From NCBI RefSeq assembly GCF_014529535.1, contig NW_023503501.1, positions 5,338,150-5,402,149 on the forward strand: a stretch of 64,000 bases of DNA, read 5' to 3'. How positions within the stretch are numbered: the first letter of the stretch is position 1; each line of letters opens with the position of its first letter. The DNA is from Bradysia coprophila. Taxonomy: Eukaryota; Arthropoda; Insecta; Diptera; Sciaridae. Shown piece by piece: positions 1 through 14,500 of this stretch. The translations under genes and the position numbers were made by a program. A model generated the notes under the pieces. The model did not search any database and was not told where the DNA came from. It worked only from the letters and a program-made list of their open reading frames with translations.

Positions 1-1231
1 CTTCGCCATTTTGAATAGACCGAAATTCTGTAACAAAAATTTTTACAAAATATATTTGGGACCACAACAAAATCTTACGTCCAGCATTACTTTTTGCGTT
101 TTACCTTAGAAAAATCGAGTGCAAACTGATTGATATGCTGCAGTTATTCGCAAATTTTGAAAATTTTCACCAACAAAATAAAACTGCTCTCCGAACCGGT
201 ACCTTCGATGTTTCGGAGAAGATGGATGTAATTTATGAAATATCGAAAATTTCCGATTTGAAATATAACAAAAACAAAGCCACAAATTTTAAGTGCGTTC
301 TTATTTTGGAAAGCTTTTATGTGACAGCTCAGCACGGCTCAGCACACAAACTTAGCGAGCAGATGGCGTCGCATACCTGCTACAAAAGAAGAACATTTGC
401 GATCGTTGCGATGCGATGGATGCGGTTGACGATATAATTGTTTTGGTGTTTACAGAACTTCGATTTTGGCTTTTTTACACGCTTTTTCTACGCTTACTTT
501 TGATAAAATATAGCGAAAATAAACAACAAAAACGGTGACGCTGGAATAGATAGTCGACAATAGTGAGTGTAAATAGGGATGATTCTGGGTTTCGTATTAT
601 TTATTCATTCACTCGCAAAAACCTCATAATAAATTATCACAACGTTGATTTGGATCATGCGACAATAACAGCCATAATTGGAAATTGCATCGAGATTCGA
701 GGCGAAAAAATGCAAAAATTGGCACATTTATCAACGGTCGCCGAATCGGGTGCAAAGGTATAATTTCATCATGTCATCGCACTGCACACGGCAGCAAACT
801 AAAGGTGCCAGAGCTCTTACAAAAGCATTCCGTTTTGTATCGATTGTCGATCTCATCAAGGCAAAATGGCTCGTCTGTTTCCGGCCTCTCTAAGAGCTAC
901 GATCGATTTTCTTTTCGCTAAAAGAACTTCGTCGTTCGTCCTGTTGGTCGGATATTTTTAAACTGAAGAATTTCAGGTGCTCTGACCTTACAACATTCCT
1001 AAGGTGTCCTTTCTTTAAGTAAAAAATTAGGTGAAACACAGCAAAACCCGAGGCAAAACCAGTTCATTTTACTGTTGTATATCAAAAATGTATTTCCATT
1101 CGGTAAGACGCGTTATACTTCTACGACATTTTATAAATAAAATCTTAAAAGCTACATTCCATTTGACGAATTTCATTCGTTCAATTCCAGATTGGAATAC
1201 AATGTCTATCTGGTATGTGACATAACCAAGA
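1..1231. other. Intergenic, no gene seen
   Basis: This is the sequence downstream of the minus-strand pseudokinase gene. It is AT-rich and contains only short, overlapping open frames on both strands with no recognisable motif. I see no RNA gene and no clear transposon ends here. Confidence 0.5.
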
Positions 1232-4200
1232 CTATGTGTCCTCTTTACTTTTATTGAATATATCCGAAATGATGTCAAAATTGAGGAAATCAGAAGAATC
1301 CGAATGCAGTTCTATGTTAGCACCAAGTCCCTGATCAAAATCATCGTCTATGTACAGGTCTTCGATGGAACGGGTGTCCTGAAAAAATGAGAATGAATAA
1401 ATTTCCTGAAAAAGGATTTCTAAAATTCTTATTGTTATACCTGTGACTTCACTCGAACTTGGCATCGTCTCTGAGGCGTTTTCCGGCTGCTTGTGGCTGG
1501 CGACTGTGACGAGTGTTGAGTTATATTCGTGGAGTTAAGTGAAGTTTCAGCGACCGATGTTACTATTCGAATGAGATCGGGTAAGTTATCTTCTAAGGCG
1601 ACAAATTTAAAATCTGATTACTTACATGCTCTTAACTCTTCCGGTGTCATTTTCGTTGTGCAATCACTGCAAATATATTTGGTTTTATCAGCAGATGATC
1701 CATCTTTCGATTCACCCGCATTGAAACTCAATAAACCCTTTTGGCTACCACAAATCGTATGACGCATTCCAGTTGTTCCTTCGATTTTGGGTCGATCTAC
1801 ATCATCCATATCCAATGATCTCCGACGAATCTGTCTCATGTTTAACGTTACTTGAGTAGTTAGTTTCTGACCAGACCCATTCAGTTGATCGAACAACGGC
1901 ATCGGATTGTCTATTGATGCTGCATCGACACCGGATACTTTGAATGTACTCTCACTGAATATGGTACGCTTAATTACTGTCGGTACTTCGGTCAACCTTC
2001 TATCGTTCGATTGGATGTTGGTTACTGAATTCGATAAATTTCTCACAAATTCTGCTGCAGCTGTTAACGATGGTAACGATTGTTTCGTAGTCGATATGCC
2101 ACGCTCTTCAAATTTCAATATTTTGTCTCGCACCGACTGCCACTTTGGTGCTATAATATTGGTATCGGTATCGCTTGAGCCTTGAGATCTGTTACAGATA
2201 TTCATTTCTCGCTTCCAAAGTTTATTTTCGAATGAATCGTTTAGTTGATCAGTGTTTGCCGATTGATTCCTTGAGTCAGCACAGTCCTTCCGGGGCATTG
2301 GTATGACGCTACCATTTTCATCTGTACTTCTATTGACACTGCTACCCGGCAAGCTGTTCTCAGCTGTTGTCAATTCGACTAATTCTTTGCTACTGGAATA
2401 TTTGATTGGAGAATGTGCTGAATAGTTTAAGTCGAAGTCTTCCACTCCGTCGCTGTTATTGGTCTTGTTGAATGATGTTGCAGGTAGCGATTGTTCCGTG
2501 TTTGAATCAAAGAATTTGATTCTGGACATAACCAGAGGATTTCCACTATCCAATTTCTTTGGCGTGACTTTGGTGTGTACGATGCGTATGCTGATGTTCA
2601 GTTGATTACTATCATTGAATGATTTGTCATTGTTCTCCTTTGCCAGATCATCGATTTCCTTATTCGATACATTCAGACTTTTGTTCGACAGCCAGGCATT
2701 ACGTCGGATTTTGTTTTTGCGTGCAATAGGAGTATCTGGCAACGAATATTCGCCAACATTAAAAAATCCATATCCCGGCGGTGAGACGATATTGGAATGA
2801 AAAGATCGTCCGGGTGGCTTCGATGTGGAAGCATCAAACAGATTGCCGCACGACTTGGAATTGGCCGATTGATTCTCGCCAGTGACTCCAACGTCTACTC
2901 TCTCCGGACTGGTCTTACGCCATTCGGAATCTCTTTCTGAACTGCCGTCTCTGTCTGCTTGTCTTTTCAAAAAATCATTCGATTGAAATTCATTTTCCTC
3001 GGACGACAACGGTGCTCCGATTAAATTGAAATTATTTTCGGCCTCCTCTTGGATTTCGTCCAGTGATTGCTCGTTTCGCAGCTCAGTAGCCATGGTTTCA
3101 AGATGATCGTTAGGTAGGACACATTCCGAATCGTTTACCGTCTCCTTGGAAGTCTTGAACAGTTGCCGGAATGCCTTTTTCTTGATGAATTTTTGTGGCG
3201 ATTTCCTTTGCCTCTTCTTCGTGCTGGTTACTTCGTTTTCGAGTAAGCGAAGATTAAAGTCCGTTAAAGTCGGTGATTGTATTGAGCTAACCGATAAGCT
3301 TTTGTATATTGGATGAGCTTCTGCGTTTGTGTTCACGAACGTATTCATCTCATGATCGAAATAGCTCCGTTGTGTGTGTTGTTCCTTAACCTGATCTTTC
3401 GCACCAGTCCGAACTCGAAACTTAATATCCTCCAGCATTGTGATCAATTGTTGCACATCAATGGTTCGATTCTCTGGATTTATCGATAGTCCAATCTTCA
3501 AAACGTCCTTGAACGGTTGACACCTTTCTTGTTCGAAAAATGGCAAGTTCAGCTTTTTGTTCTCAATCATTCGTTCCATGTCCAATTTGCTATAAACGAC
3601 AAAGGGTACACAGCTGTTCAGCATTTCCCAGAGCAGTAGACATAGTGAATAGACATCAGTTTTGGTTGTTGGAAAGACGAATTGCAACTTAGTCGTTAGT
3701 AGTTCCGGCGCTTGAAAATTGTGTAGCGAAAGGTGCTGGCGATAGTTGGTGTCGTAGATAAGATGTCTGGATATCATGCTCAAATACTTGTGCTGTGTAT
3801 TGGGTGAACATTTAAGAATTGGCAACAGTTTCGACATTTGTCTGTATCGATCCTTCAGTGAAGCAGTTGCGTTCCCAATGGTTGCATATTTGGGTGTATC
3901 AGTACATTGGTTGTTGAATGACGACAATTTATGGCGATATTTGATCATAAGTTCAGCTTTCGTATCGACAAAATCCACTTCCGTTGTAAGCTCAAACGAT
4001 GACAGTTTTACGCACCACGGATTTTCTCGAACAAGGATGTTATGACTGGAGATGTTTGAGTGAATGTAGCCACACTCTTGCAGATACAACGCGGCACTAG
4101 CAATTTGTTGTACAGTCGATATGGATTCAACGAGCGACAGTGTCGTGTCCATTTGATGAATAAAATAGTTCAGTGTGTAGTCGACCGGTTCCAGAACCAA

Positions 4201-5424
4201 TGTCATGTGTTCCAGTGATTTCTTTTGGAAACTTGCTGCCATCAGAAGGATGATGTTCGAATGCTTCACTTTGCTGTTGAGAGAAATTGAAGGAATTAGA
4301 GAATTAGAGAGAGGAAGAAATTTGGTGGCCACCTACTTCAAAATGTCGTAGTCTCGTTCAATCGCCTCTTCAACTAGTCCAACAGATGCTGAGTCGCGAG
4401 GACAACAAGTTCGAAGCGCTACGGGCGTTTTGCGGAAGAACCCTGATGAAAAATGCAGTGGTAACGAGATTGTATTCCTTAGAATACTGCGCTTGGGCTT
4501 TATCTCTCTTGGTTTGCATTTGATGATGTGGACGATCTAAAGGTGAACAATAATATGAATGCTAAACAGTTCGAAGAACAAAAAGTATGTGCAACTTACT
4601 GTGTCTATTGGTGGTTCATGTGCAGGCAGACTTCGATGCGGTATGTTTTGGCTCCATTTCTCTAACGAGTCTAGTTCCGATAACACATCCCTATTACTAT
4701 TGTCCTCGATTTCCTTACCTGCAATACAAAAGAGTTTGAATTAGTCAACGGAATCGACTTTATTGCACCTGATCATCTTACCAATATGATGTAGCGATCT
4801 GTAACCATGTGATGATTTATCTAAATCGGTTATCTTTGCCGGACTAATAAAATCCATCGCACTGATATCAAACGACCGATCGTTCCACGATTCATCCAAT
4901 AAATTTTCTGTAGTCACACTCCTACGTCCCGTCGATGCAGAATCATTGATAATGATGGGTGCTAGAACGTCACTGTATGGCACTGCATATTCAACCTCGT
5001 CTCCATGCAGGTTAAAGCTTTTCTCGTACACTTGACCCACTTGTGGTGATGCCTGTGGCGATATGATCAACTCATCGTACACTTTGAAGGAACGGTCTTG
5101 CTTCGACTGATTCTTTTTCTTTCGCGAATTCGGGCGAATGTATTTGAGAAGTTTCCCCAAACTCTTTTGTTGCCTCGAATCATCAAGCTTTTTCGGTGTC
5201 TCTTGGACGGGTGTGGCACATGAAACCGTTGCCGGAAATGGATTCGAATTGTGTCGTTGAAATTTGGTGCATGGACTTTTTATGGGTGCACCGCAAACTG
5301 TATTGTTCAAGCGATTTTTTCCCTCGACGGGACTCTCTTTCTCGTAGATTGTGTTATTGTTGGCTGATACATTAGACTTTTTACCACCTCGATTAAACGA
5401 TCTGCTTAGAAACAAACTCGACAT
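1232..5424 (-). CDS. TKL-like pseudokinase, paralog A (TEX14-like?)
   Basis: Six coding exons read as complement(join(1232..1378, 1441..1589, 1626..4273, 4337..4536, 4600..4718, 4782..5424)), giving 1301 aa with all junctions GT-AG and in frame. The ATG at 5424 starts MSSLFLSRSF and follows an in-frame TAA; an untranslated upstream exon is possible. A basic, low-complexity N-terminus (to about residue 250) precedes a kinase-like domain (about 265-600): the beta-3 position reads VALR rather than VAxK, an alpha-C/beta-4 segment reads KVKHSNIILLM, the HRD motif is replaced by HSN near residue 392 (IHSNISSHN), the DFG position reads SSFEL, while APE (QAPELL), the F-helix DVYSLCLLLWE and PENR are kept. 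The protein is therefore predicted to be catalytically dead and to act as a scaffold. A long Ser/Asn-rich tail ends in a conserved RSIEDLYIDDDF motif shared with paralog B. Resemblance to TEX14 (inactive germ-cell intercellular-bridge kinase) is from memory of motif shape only; ankyrin repeats are not seen. Family name uncertain, gene model strong. Confidence 0.88.
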
Positions 5425-6839
5425 TTTGCACAAATGTTCTCTTTGGTCTGGTGCTTAATATGCTTCGGTTCAACTTGTAGTTGAGGTGTGGTGATTTTAT
5501 TACTTATTGACAGACTTTCCACTTCGTCTTTCGTATCGCAGACGTTTTGAGTAGGTCCTTCTTCTTACATTTATGTAACCGTTTCAACGGTTTGAGATCC
5601 CTGAAAAATAAATTTTTAATTTTAAGTTTTGAGTTTCAATTTTTAAAATTTGCGGATTCAAGTGAAGCGAGACCTCACGTTAAGGCACAATACAGACCAT
5701 GTAAATGGCCTAATTATATTAATCGCAATTACGCTTAATGTAATCGTCTATTAAATGGTCTCTGCTGTAATCTACTATTAATGAACGTTCGGTCACAGTG
5801 GATAAGATTTCCTTCTTCATTTCCATGTTAACTTTAAACACTGATTAATGATATACCGGGACTCCTCTATAATATTTTCAAATTTCAAAATTAATTTTAG
5901 TTGACCCTACGAGTACCCATCTACTAGCCGAGTAAATTTTAGTTTTCTGTTCATTTTTTACCTATCTACCTTTACGCTCATTTGAATCAGAAATCAATCA
6001 ACCGTTGATTTTTATGTGCGCAGTGTGCACACTACATAAATATATCACGTTGCATCATCCAGTTAACATCTCATTGAAACTACAGAATTTAACTTATATA
6101 ATTGCACACACCGACTCTCTATTGCTTTAATTTCATTTATTTCGTTTATTTTGACATGCATTTGCACAATCGATCCAAGTAAATACGAAAAAAAACCTTC
6201 TGAATGAATTACACTAATTGACTAATGGATTGTGGTTTATGTTTTCAAAATTGCGATTTGAAATTAAACAAATTGTTAAACGAACTAAACACTGTGCGAT
6301 ATCGTTGCGTTCTAATCAAATGATCATAAATTGAAAATTAGAACAGTCTATCACCAGCCGAAGTTGGCAGTCCGTCGTATAAAATAAATTTAAATAAAAA
6401 ATTGTTATCAAACAAATTGAGTTAAAATAAAGGTGTAAACGCATCATTTTCCTTACCTTACACCTGTATAGTTTAACATACGTGGCGGTGCGGTGTGTGT
6501 ATATATCTATTTCTACTATACACAAATCTATCCGCTGTATATTGTACTCAGGGGAGATACGCACCAGAGACTATGACCGAAAACACTAAAGGTTGTATGA
6601 TCATTTGAATGGAAAAAAACTGATTTAGGCGAATTGGTAGCAAAAATTCCGTGTAATTTACCAAAATAACAGAAAAAAATCCGGAAAATCAATAAAACGA
6701 TGGAACAAGTGTTGAAAATAGATCTGTCGATTTTTTCGGAAATTAACAGACCCGACTGTTTTGGTTCGGAGTGATTTGCTTCGAATTTCGTAAACATAGA
6801 TTATTGGATTTAATTCAAAAATGTAATTTTTTCACTTTT

Positions 6840-7036
6840 AATTCACATTCCAAAATATTTCAGAATTTTCCAAAATTTTCCTGAATTTTCCAAAATTTTC
6901 CGGAATTTTCCTTAATTTTCTCAAAATATGCTTTTGAAAAATTTTAGAAAATGAATTCCGGAAAATGTTTGAAAATTTACGAAAATGCTGGGAAATTGTG
7001 GAAAATATGGGAAAATTTAGAAAAATCATTTCCCCA
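6840..7036. repeat. AATTTTCC-rich foldback repeat
   Basis: The left half is made of tandem AATTTTCC-type octamers (about 6845-6915), and the right half carries the complementary GGAAAATxTxGGAAAATTT pattern (about 6955-7025), so the segment can fold back on itself. A similar pattern recurs near 62950-63050. It may be a low-complexity MITE; no target duplication was identified. Confidence 0.5.
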
Positions 7037-8900
7037 AAAATAGAACTTGCTTAAGTTGAATTAAGTTGAATATTTTTTGAGAACGCCACTAACGACCTAC
7101 GAGGTCTTAACCTATTAGCCGTAGCCTTAGCCTTTTTGCACCTAGACCTATGTATGCACAAAGAGTACTTTGGAGCAAATTCATTGCATTCTTGCTAAAC
7201 AAATGATAGTACGAATTGAAAAGTTTTGTATTTTTTATTGCTAGCAACATGAAAATTAACTCATCAAAATACATTTACCGTAACGCACAATTATAAATTT
7301 AAAAAAATGAACCGGTAACAATATTGTAATGTAGATTGTCTTTGTCAACTGTATGAAGACTACTAGCATACGAAAGCGATAAGTCTTTCCGTTTTTACCA
7401 GTAAGCATATTGTTCAAACTAAAGTAAAATGCATCTGGACAAGTTTGACCAGATCATCTGTTATCGGCAACGACGACAGAACTGAATAAAGAGCTCTAGA
7501 TAACCCTGTTTTTATAGCAAAGGTATAGGTTAAAAAAATGAAGCGAAAGATTGCATTCCAATCTGCGTGGAAAATACTTAGATCAAATCAAGTACTAGAT
7601 TCAATACCTATCATGACATGATTCCCATCTGTGAAAAAAAAGATTAAGTTCAACGAAACAAACACCACGACAAAACATAAAGATTTTAGAGCACAATACT
7701 CGTTTTCCAACGGGTTTAAAAAAATCAAGTGCAAAGCTTTCTGCCGCACATAATATTGCACTGATGACTGTAAAAAGATTGGTAATAAGATTTTGTGTAT
7801 GGTTCGCTGATGATACAGATCATTGTTGTTTGAAGAAGATATTAAAATTAACAACAAAAAGAAATAATTTACTTCGTCTGTTGATTGTCTATATTGTTTC
7901 TGTGTGTGAGAGAGATGATATTCATGCGGATTGTAATCAACCGACAAAACAAACAATCTTCTGCATGTTATAATCGATTTTCCCACGATGTTCTTTTTGT
8001 GTGTTTCATTGAATGTCGGTGGTATTTCAATTAATGAAATGCGGTACTTTGTTCCGTAAATTGTAAGTAGAGTCATAAAACAGTTGAAAGAATGTTGGCA
8101 GGTGTTCCACAAAACGAATCATACAGTTTCCTGATTATGTGAGTGCACCAATGTTTTTATGATGGGATGATTAGGTATAACATCAGCCTTGGTAGGTAAT
8201 ACTGGGATTTATTTACTAGGAAAATGCTCAGGTAATATTTTCTCAGTTTCCTTACTACCTTCCCAATTTACTTCATATCGAATTTGGTAGACGATGAATG
8301 GATGGATAAAATAATTTATGAAACAATAGACAAATGTAGGGATGTATGAAAGAAGAATTAATTGTACGGTTTATACATGGAAGGAATATGTTCGAAGCAC
8401 ACGCAACAGGCTAAAAGAACTTACTGAAATGTGCAAATTAATTCGACTGCCAGGGCCAAACTGGCTCGAACCGAGGAGTTGTCAGGGACAAAAGTTCAAA
8501 AACTAAGAATTTGTCAAGAATCAACCAAATTCACAGTATGTCCAGTTCGGGCCTGACGACGGCAGAGTTGTTTTTATTTTTTCTGTATACGTGAGAGTGG
8601 ATTGGTGAGCTATGATATGAATCGGTTGGTAGGGAAAGTAAACGGGCGAGAAGGAAAGTAACGGTTGGGAAGGAATGCACCAACACACTCTCACTATTAC
8701 AGAAAAATAACTTTCAAAATACCCCAATACACACTCGATGTGTGTTTTCGCTTGTGCTTCGCCCGCGCGTGCACACACATCTTGTGTGTATTGGGATATG
8801 TTAAAATATACTATTCCTTTACTAGGTAGGGAAAATGGACTTTCCGTCCCTAGGGAAAAGTCTTTCCCTCCTTCGTAAAGAAAAACGTCATACTACACTC

Positions 8901-8998
8901 GGGAAATAATCTTAAATTTCGTATCACGATGAGTACCTCGGGCTTAAGCCTTCGGACACTTTTACTCATCTGGATACGAAATATCAAATTTCTTCCCA
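8901..8998. repeat. Hairpin MITE-like repeat
   Basis: Arms of about 35 bp (8901-8935 and 8962-8998) are imperfect inverted repeats that begin GGGAA and contain ATTTCGTATC and GATGAGTA. The loop contains GGGCTTAAGCC. This is the structure of a short non-autonomous DNA element. No coding content. Confidence 0.55.
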
Positions 8999-11559
8999 TG
9001 TATAGTAATACAATTGTTGTGAGAACGCAGTGTAAATAATTTTAACTTGTGACTGTATGGTAACATTACAGAACAAGATTATAGGACGCTATCATTGAGT
9101 ACTTTCTGTCATTCTGAAATACTTTTTTACGGATCAAGATATGGATATAAAAGAAAGTTTCATCTACAAGTTAAAGCAGAATATTACACTGGTATATTCG
9201 GACTCGCTTCGGATTATAATTTTTGTTGGTACTGTATACATAAAAACATTTGTTCAATAACGCAAATAGTAGACCAGTTCAGTAATATACTGTAAGATAC
9301 AGCAAAGTCTGCTGTGGACAAAGTACATAATTCATAACGTTCATGACGTCATTGTACTTGTCTATGGCTATAGTGGACTGGGGATGACTCATTAGTCACT
9401 AAAAATGCATCTAATGGGTTTTACATCCATAAGCGTAAACACACACTGTTTAAGATACAAAAAAGGTTTCAACATTGTAACCGGTGTATATGAACCGGTG
9501 TGTTTATGTAGATCATCTAAATCTAAAAGTTACGAGAATATTTTAAAATTTGCACGATCCACGCCAGAGCATGTAGAGGAGTAACGGTTTTTATTTTCAT
9601 TAAAGAAGTGTTGAAAGTGTTGATGACTGACTGTTTTCTTTTTACATTCAAACCATATTTTGATATTTCTTAACAAAACTTACCTTTATCATCGCAATCT
9701 CGGTAGTCCAATTTTTTTTTTAAATTTTGATTTTCACTTTTGAATAAAATTTAACTAACCAGAAACACTAACTGCAAAATTTCGTTTCTGAACGTCCAAC
9801 TGTAGATCACTTCATGTAATAAAAAATGTAAATAAATTTATGTTGAGAGAGTAAAAAAACGTATAAACAACAGCAACAAACTGCTTTTGTGGAATAAAAA
9901 TGAATGATCTGTTCCGCGGCGTAGACTCTAAACAAATGACTATGTGAATGGCGATGAATTCGAGCTTCCGAATATTTCTTTTTTGTAGTTTGATTGTATT
10001 TTTTTTCGTATTTTACCTGTGTACGGCATTTCATTTTACCGTCACAGTACCTACATAAATTAGAACCATTCAGGTTCACCTCATATGTCTCTGTATAAGT
10101 AATAAAGGCATTGCTAATTACTTCTCTGGACGTATATGTATACGATGAGAGTGGGTGGCGTTAAGTTTCATGAACGGATATGGAAGAAATGAAAAGAAAG
10201 ATTTTCCTTAACAGGTGCACTTTTGCAGAACGGATACTTTTACTTATCTATTTTCGTATATTATCTACAAAAATTGCCACAAAAATCATAAAAACTTAGT
10301 GTGAAAGAGAGAAACATTTGGTTTTATGGTTTCGTTATATACACCCCATAATTCGTAAATATACACATCTTGTGTTGTTGGACTTTGCATATTGAAATTT
10401 ACTATAGTTTGACCACTATTGGAGAAATAGTTGATTACGTTGGTAGCTGCGAAAGTAATATATTACATGAGGTAACATGCTTCGGTAACTGTCTTTTCGA
10501 CAACTATCCGAGTCGAAGGCGACACTACACTTGCCGTAAAAACATTTACGTTGTTTCCGAATTAATAAACAATGCAGCAGTATCAGCCAGCGTCTAATGT
10601 ATTCTGGTTTAATGGGATAGTTGATTATCACAAAGGAATTCATAATTAAATAACCCGAAAATATTCGTGATGTAACAGATAATTTTCATATGAGGTAAAC
10701 TGCTTTGTAATGGTCAACTTCCGCAGTTCAATAATCTACTATAAAGTCATTCGCTTCTGCCATTCTCGGTTCTCGAATAGTCTATAATGTTCTAAATATC
10801 GATCTTACTCAAATTTTTACAGACCGGCAAGTATGTACAATCTACTGTATCTTTTGTTTAAGGTATCGCAGTGTGATTGATTCGAAATCATTTACTTCAT
10901 CATCCGTAGTATTATATTCTGCTGTGTGCTAAGATGACTAGCCATTTTTAAAAAAAGTTTCAATTTACAACTACACCGTAACTTTATGTTTCAATCTAAA
11001 ATTCGTATTATGTTAACACTAGTTGGCCTTTCAAAATTGGACTTTTTTAGTAAAAATATGAAATGTGTTTAAGTGACAATAAAAAGTGTAAACAAAAATT
11101 GCTTCAACCAAACATTATTTGAGTCAACCCTTTGAAAGTGTTCGTGGTTCGATCGTAGTGCAAAAGTCTACCTAGAAGTGTTATTTAAAAGGTCCAGCCC
11201 ATTTGGTTATTCATATCAGTAGAAAATATGAGAAACGTGCACAGGTAAATACGTTCAGCACAAACCCATTTTTCGCATGTGTTTGTGTGTGTTAGTATAG
11301 TTAACCGATTATTTGCAACCCTTTTGTTTAAATTATTATTTCAAAAATCTTTCGAAAATCAGTCCAATTCTGTCCTTCAGACAAACCAGGTCTCCATTTG
11401 TGTTTGATCATATTTTATTGTTTTTGTTCATTTTGTGTATTTTAAATAAATTAGTGAAATTGTCAATCATTTTTGATAGCATCTCGTGGGATCCACAGAG
11501 CTTGTTCTTGTGTCGTTCGAATTAATTAAATTTTGTGTTTAAACGTGAGACAATTCTAA

Positions 11560-14500
11560 ATGAAGAACAGTAGAATGCACAGATGGGGTTCTTTGTTTCA
11601 CAAAAGGTTAGTGCAAAAATATTCATAATTCTCACGTGTTGGAGTTTTTCCGTTATTATGTTTAAAAAAAACCTAAAAAACAATTAGCATTAATTATCGA
11701 ATTAGTTCAATTGATTGAATCGAATATTTAATTGAGAAAACGTCAAACTAAACGATTTAAAATCTTATCACAATGTCAACAAGTTCTGACCGCAGCGTCA
11801 TAACCTTCAAATTTTTTTAAGTCGATAAAGAGAAATTCTTTGAATGGATTAGAAATTGAGAGTGTAAATTAATAAATTTGTGTCGCCTGTTCATTCAACA
11901 GTTCCGCGAATATTTTCGAGAAATTGATCAAGCTCAGAATTATAAATTTTTGCTTTTTTCCTCCATCTTCAAACACTGGAAATAACCAAAGAATCGTTCC
12001 AGTTGTTTAGGAGGAAATATTTACTAATAAACAAATAACTTATTAGACTGTGCCGGTCTGATGGTTTATTTGTTTCTTGCAACGTGTAAATCAATTCAGT
12101 TCAATTTTCTCGATTATGTGCTTTAAGTTGTGATTGATGCATTGATTTTCTATATTCACGTGATAGCTGCACACAATGTCACAATTATATAGATTCCTCT
12201 ACCTTTATTCGTTTTTCGAATAATTTCTAAAAGTTTCGGGGCTATTTCTAACCGTAGCTTCACACAGCAATGTATCGAATTTCTTTTGTTCTATTTCAAA
12301 TATGACTCTTAGAACAAAAGGAATTCGATACGTACGTCGCTGTGTGTAAGGTTAGTAACGCATAAAAGCATTTGATGTGAATTTATTCGTAAAATTCAAC
12401 ATTTTCAATAAAATTCCAACTGAACATCCGAAAAAAGTTTTCGGTGACAGTACAGGAATATTTTCAAAAAGAGGCTGCCCGACATTTTGAAAATGAAATG
12501 AATCTCTTTATTAACGGTCAACTTTCCATTTTTTTTGTGCTATTTAATTTTTTATTCAAATATTATTATGTTTCGATGAAATGTAGCCATCTAGATGGTA
12601 TTAAGTGATATGAGCAGGTTTCAAAAGTTTACACTTCTTAGCAAATGGGCCAAATCAAAACATCGATCTCTGACGGATTAAACGTTCATTAGAACTGCCC
12701 GCAAGGAAAATATGTTTCAATGACTTAAAGCACGTTTCTGGTGCATTGGAATCTCAGTTATCCGATAAGTCAAATTTTATGTGAAATAATTTGAAGTTCG
12801 CACTGCGAACTTCGTAGATAAAATCAATTTTTCTCTTATTCAAATAACATTCCTCTTATTTATGTTGTTACTGAATAATTTGGATTCCAGATGATAGCAA
12901 GCGTCTCCTTAAAACTAATTAACCAAGTAACAGCCAAGAAGTGTGCCATGAAACCCAGAAAATTTATTTTTAAGGTCGTTCTTCAGAATCAAGATTTCTC
13001 CAGATGTAAATTTACTATGTTCCCCGTCTCCGGCAAGGAATACTACTCTACCCTATAAATGATGAAATTTGATAACTGAACCATCAGCTTTTATTCCATA
13101 AGGAAACAGGCCATGTTACGACCCAAGCGTTGGGAAAAGGTCAATTCTAATTCTTTCGATTTTTCACGGAATAGTTGAGGAATTGAATGAGTGTTGCTAG
13201 TATCAATGCTAGTAGCAATGCTAGTATCATATCATTACTGACATCAACTTAACAACAAAATTGATCTAAAGAAGCGTGAGATTGTAGTCATTTTAAATGG
13301 GCTGGCCCTAACTTTTTATTCGATCGGTTTAATCTATTTCGTTCAAAAAATGTTGTATTTTACGAATAAATTCATATCAAATGCCCGATTCGCGAAACTT
13401 TTAGGGTTCTCTTCGTAATACACAAATTTGGAAAAACGACGCTCTTACTCATCATGGTCATTTGTCAAAAACAGAATTCACAACAAAGAATGGAAACGAT
13501 TTCTTTAAAGTGTCATAAATGTACCTGTTTACCCGTCGATAATATTATTAGATATTGTCCGATATTATGCCGTTTGTTAAAATTTCGTTGTGACCAACAA
13601 AACGGCAGGCTAAATAAATAATCCATCCAGATGGTCAAATACTGCAATGTTCGGAAATCGTAAAATTTCCATCCATTCGTGACCATCTTAGGTAATTAGA
13701 AGGGTTTAAAAAGAAATGTGAAACACCAACCCTTGTAACGTCTTTGCTGAAATTATTACAATTTGCAAAATTGGAATTTCCACATTAAGCATTGAGGTAT
13801 ATTGGCCGGTATCTTTTTTTATTGTTATATTACCTTTGCACGACCGTCTTTGTGCGATAATGTTTTCATTAGTGAAAAATATGCAGGTTATTGTGCACTG
13901 GAATTTTTTTTTTGTTTAAGGTGTAGAGAGAGAATGATTGGTTAATGGTTAATGTTTATTGCTGCAGCAGAAATAGACTAATCTCTGTTCGAATCAGGGT
14001 TCATTTTGACCAGATTTTTTGTTTGAAATTTCCAAAAATTTTAGAGGTTTTAATGGCCACATGTCATCCAATAATCTCGTCTTCCTTGTTCACGGATTTC
14101 AAACTCATTAACCGTTGAATACGACGCTCTTTTTATGTCTTAAAAGATTTTATTTTCCTAATTATTTACGACAATTGGACGATATCCATTTTTGTCTAAC
14201 GGATTTTATCCCATTCAGCCATTTGAAAATAGATTTTGTTTTGAATATCGCTTTGTAACCGACAAATCATTGATGCGGTTTTAACATACCTTTTTGGAGA
14301 CAAGCGCAATTAAATGAGCTTCAAATGTAAATGGTCTAGGTGAATCAAAAGCAAACAAAAATTGTAGACTCGGACGACTCGAACGCAAAATTCATTGGGC
14401 GCTAGGAGCAATTGCAATGGAAAAGAAGGCACTGTGCCGTGCCTGCAATTGAATGTCAAAATGTTTAGAGTTTTACTTTGTCAAATTTTATTTTCTCTTC

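Larger units (their letters stand above)
5425..11559. other. 6.1-kb spacer between divergent paralogs
   Basis: This stretch separates the start codons of the two divergently transcribed pseudokinase genes, so the promoters of both should lie in it. The longest open frame (7588..8112, minus) has no recognisable domain and a composition like translated AT-rich noncoding DNA. It also holds an AATTTTCC-rich foldback (6840-7036) and a small hairpin element (8901-8998). I see no further gene. Confidence 0.5.

Noticed and set aside
7588..8112. 174-aa minus-strand ORF in the pseudokinase spacer
   Set aside because: No domain, no splice support, and hydrophobic/Asn-rich composition typical of translated AT-rich DNA.
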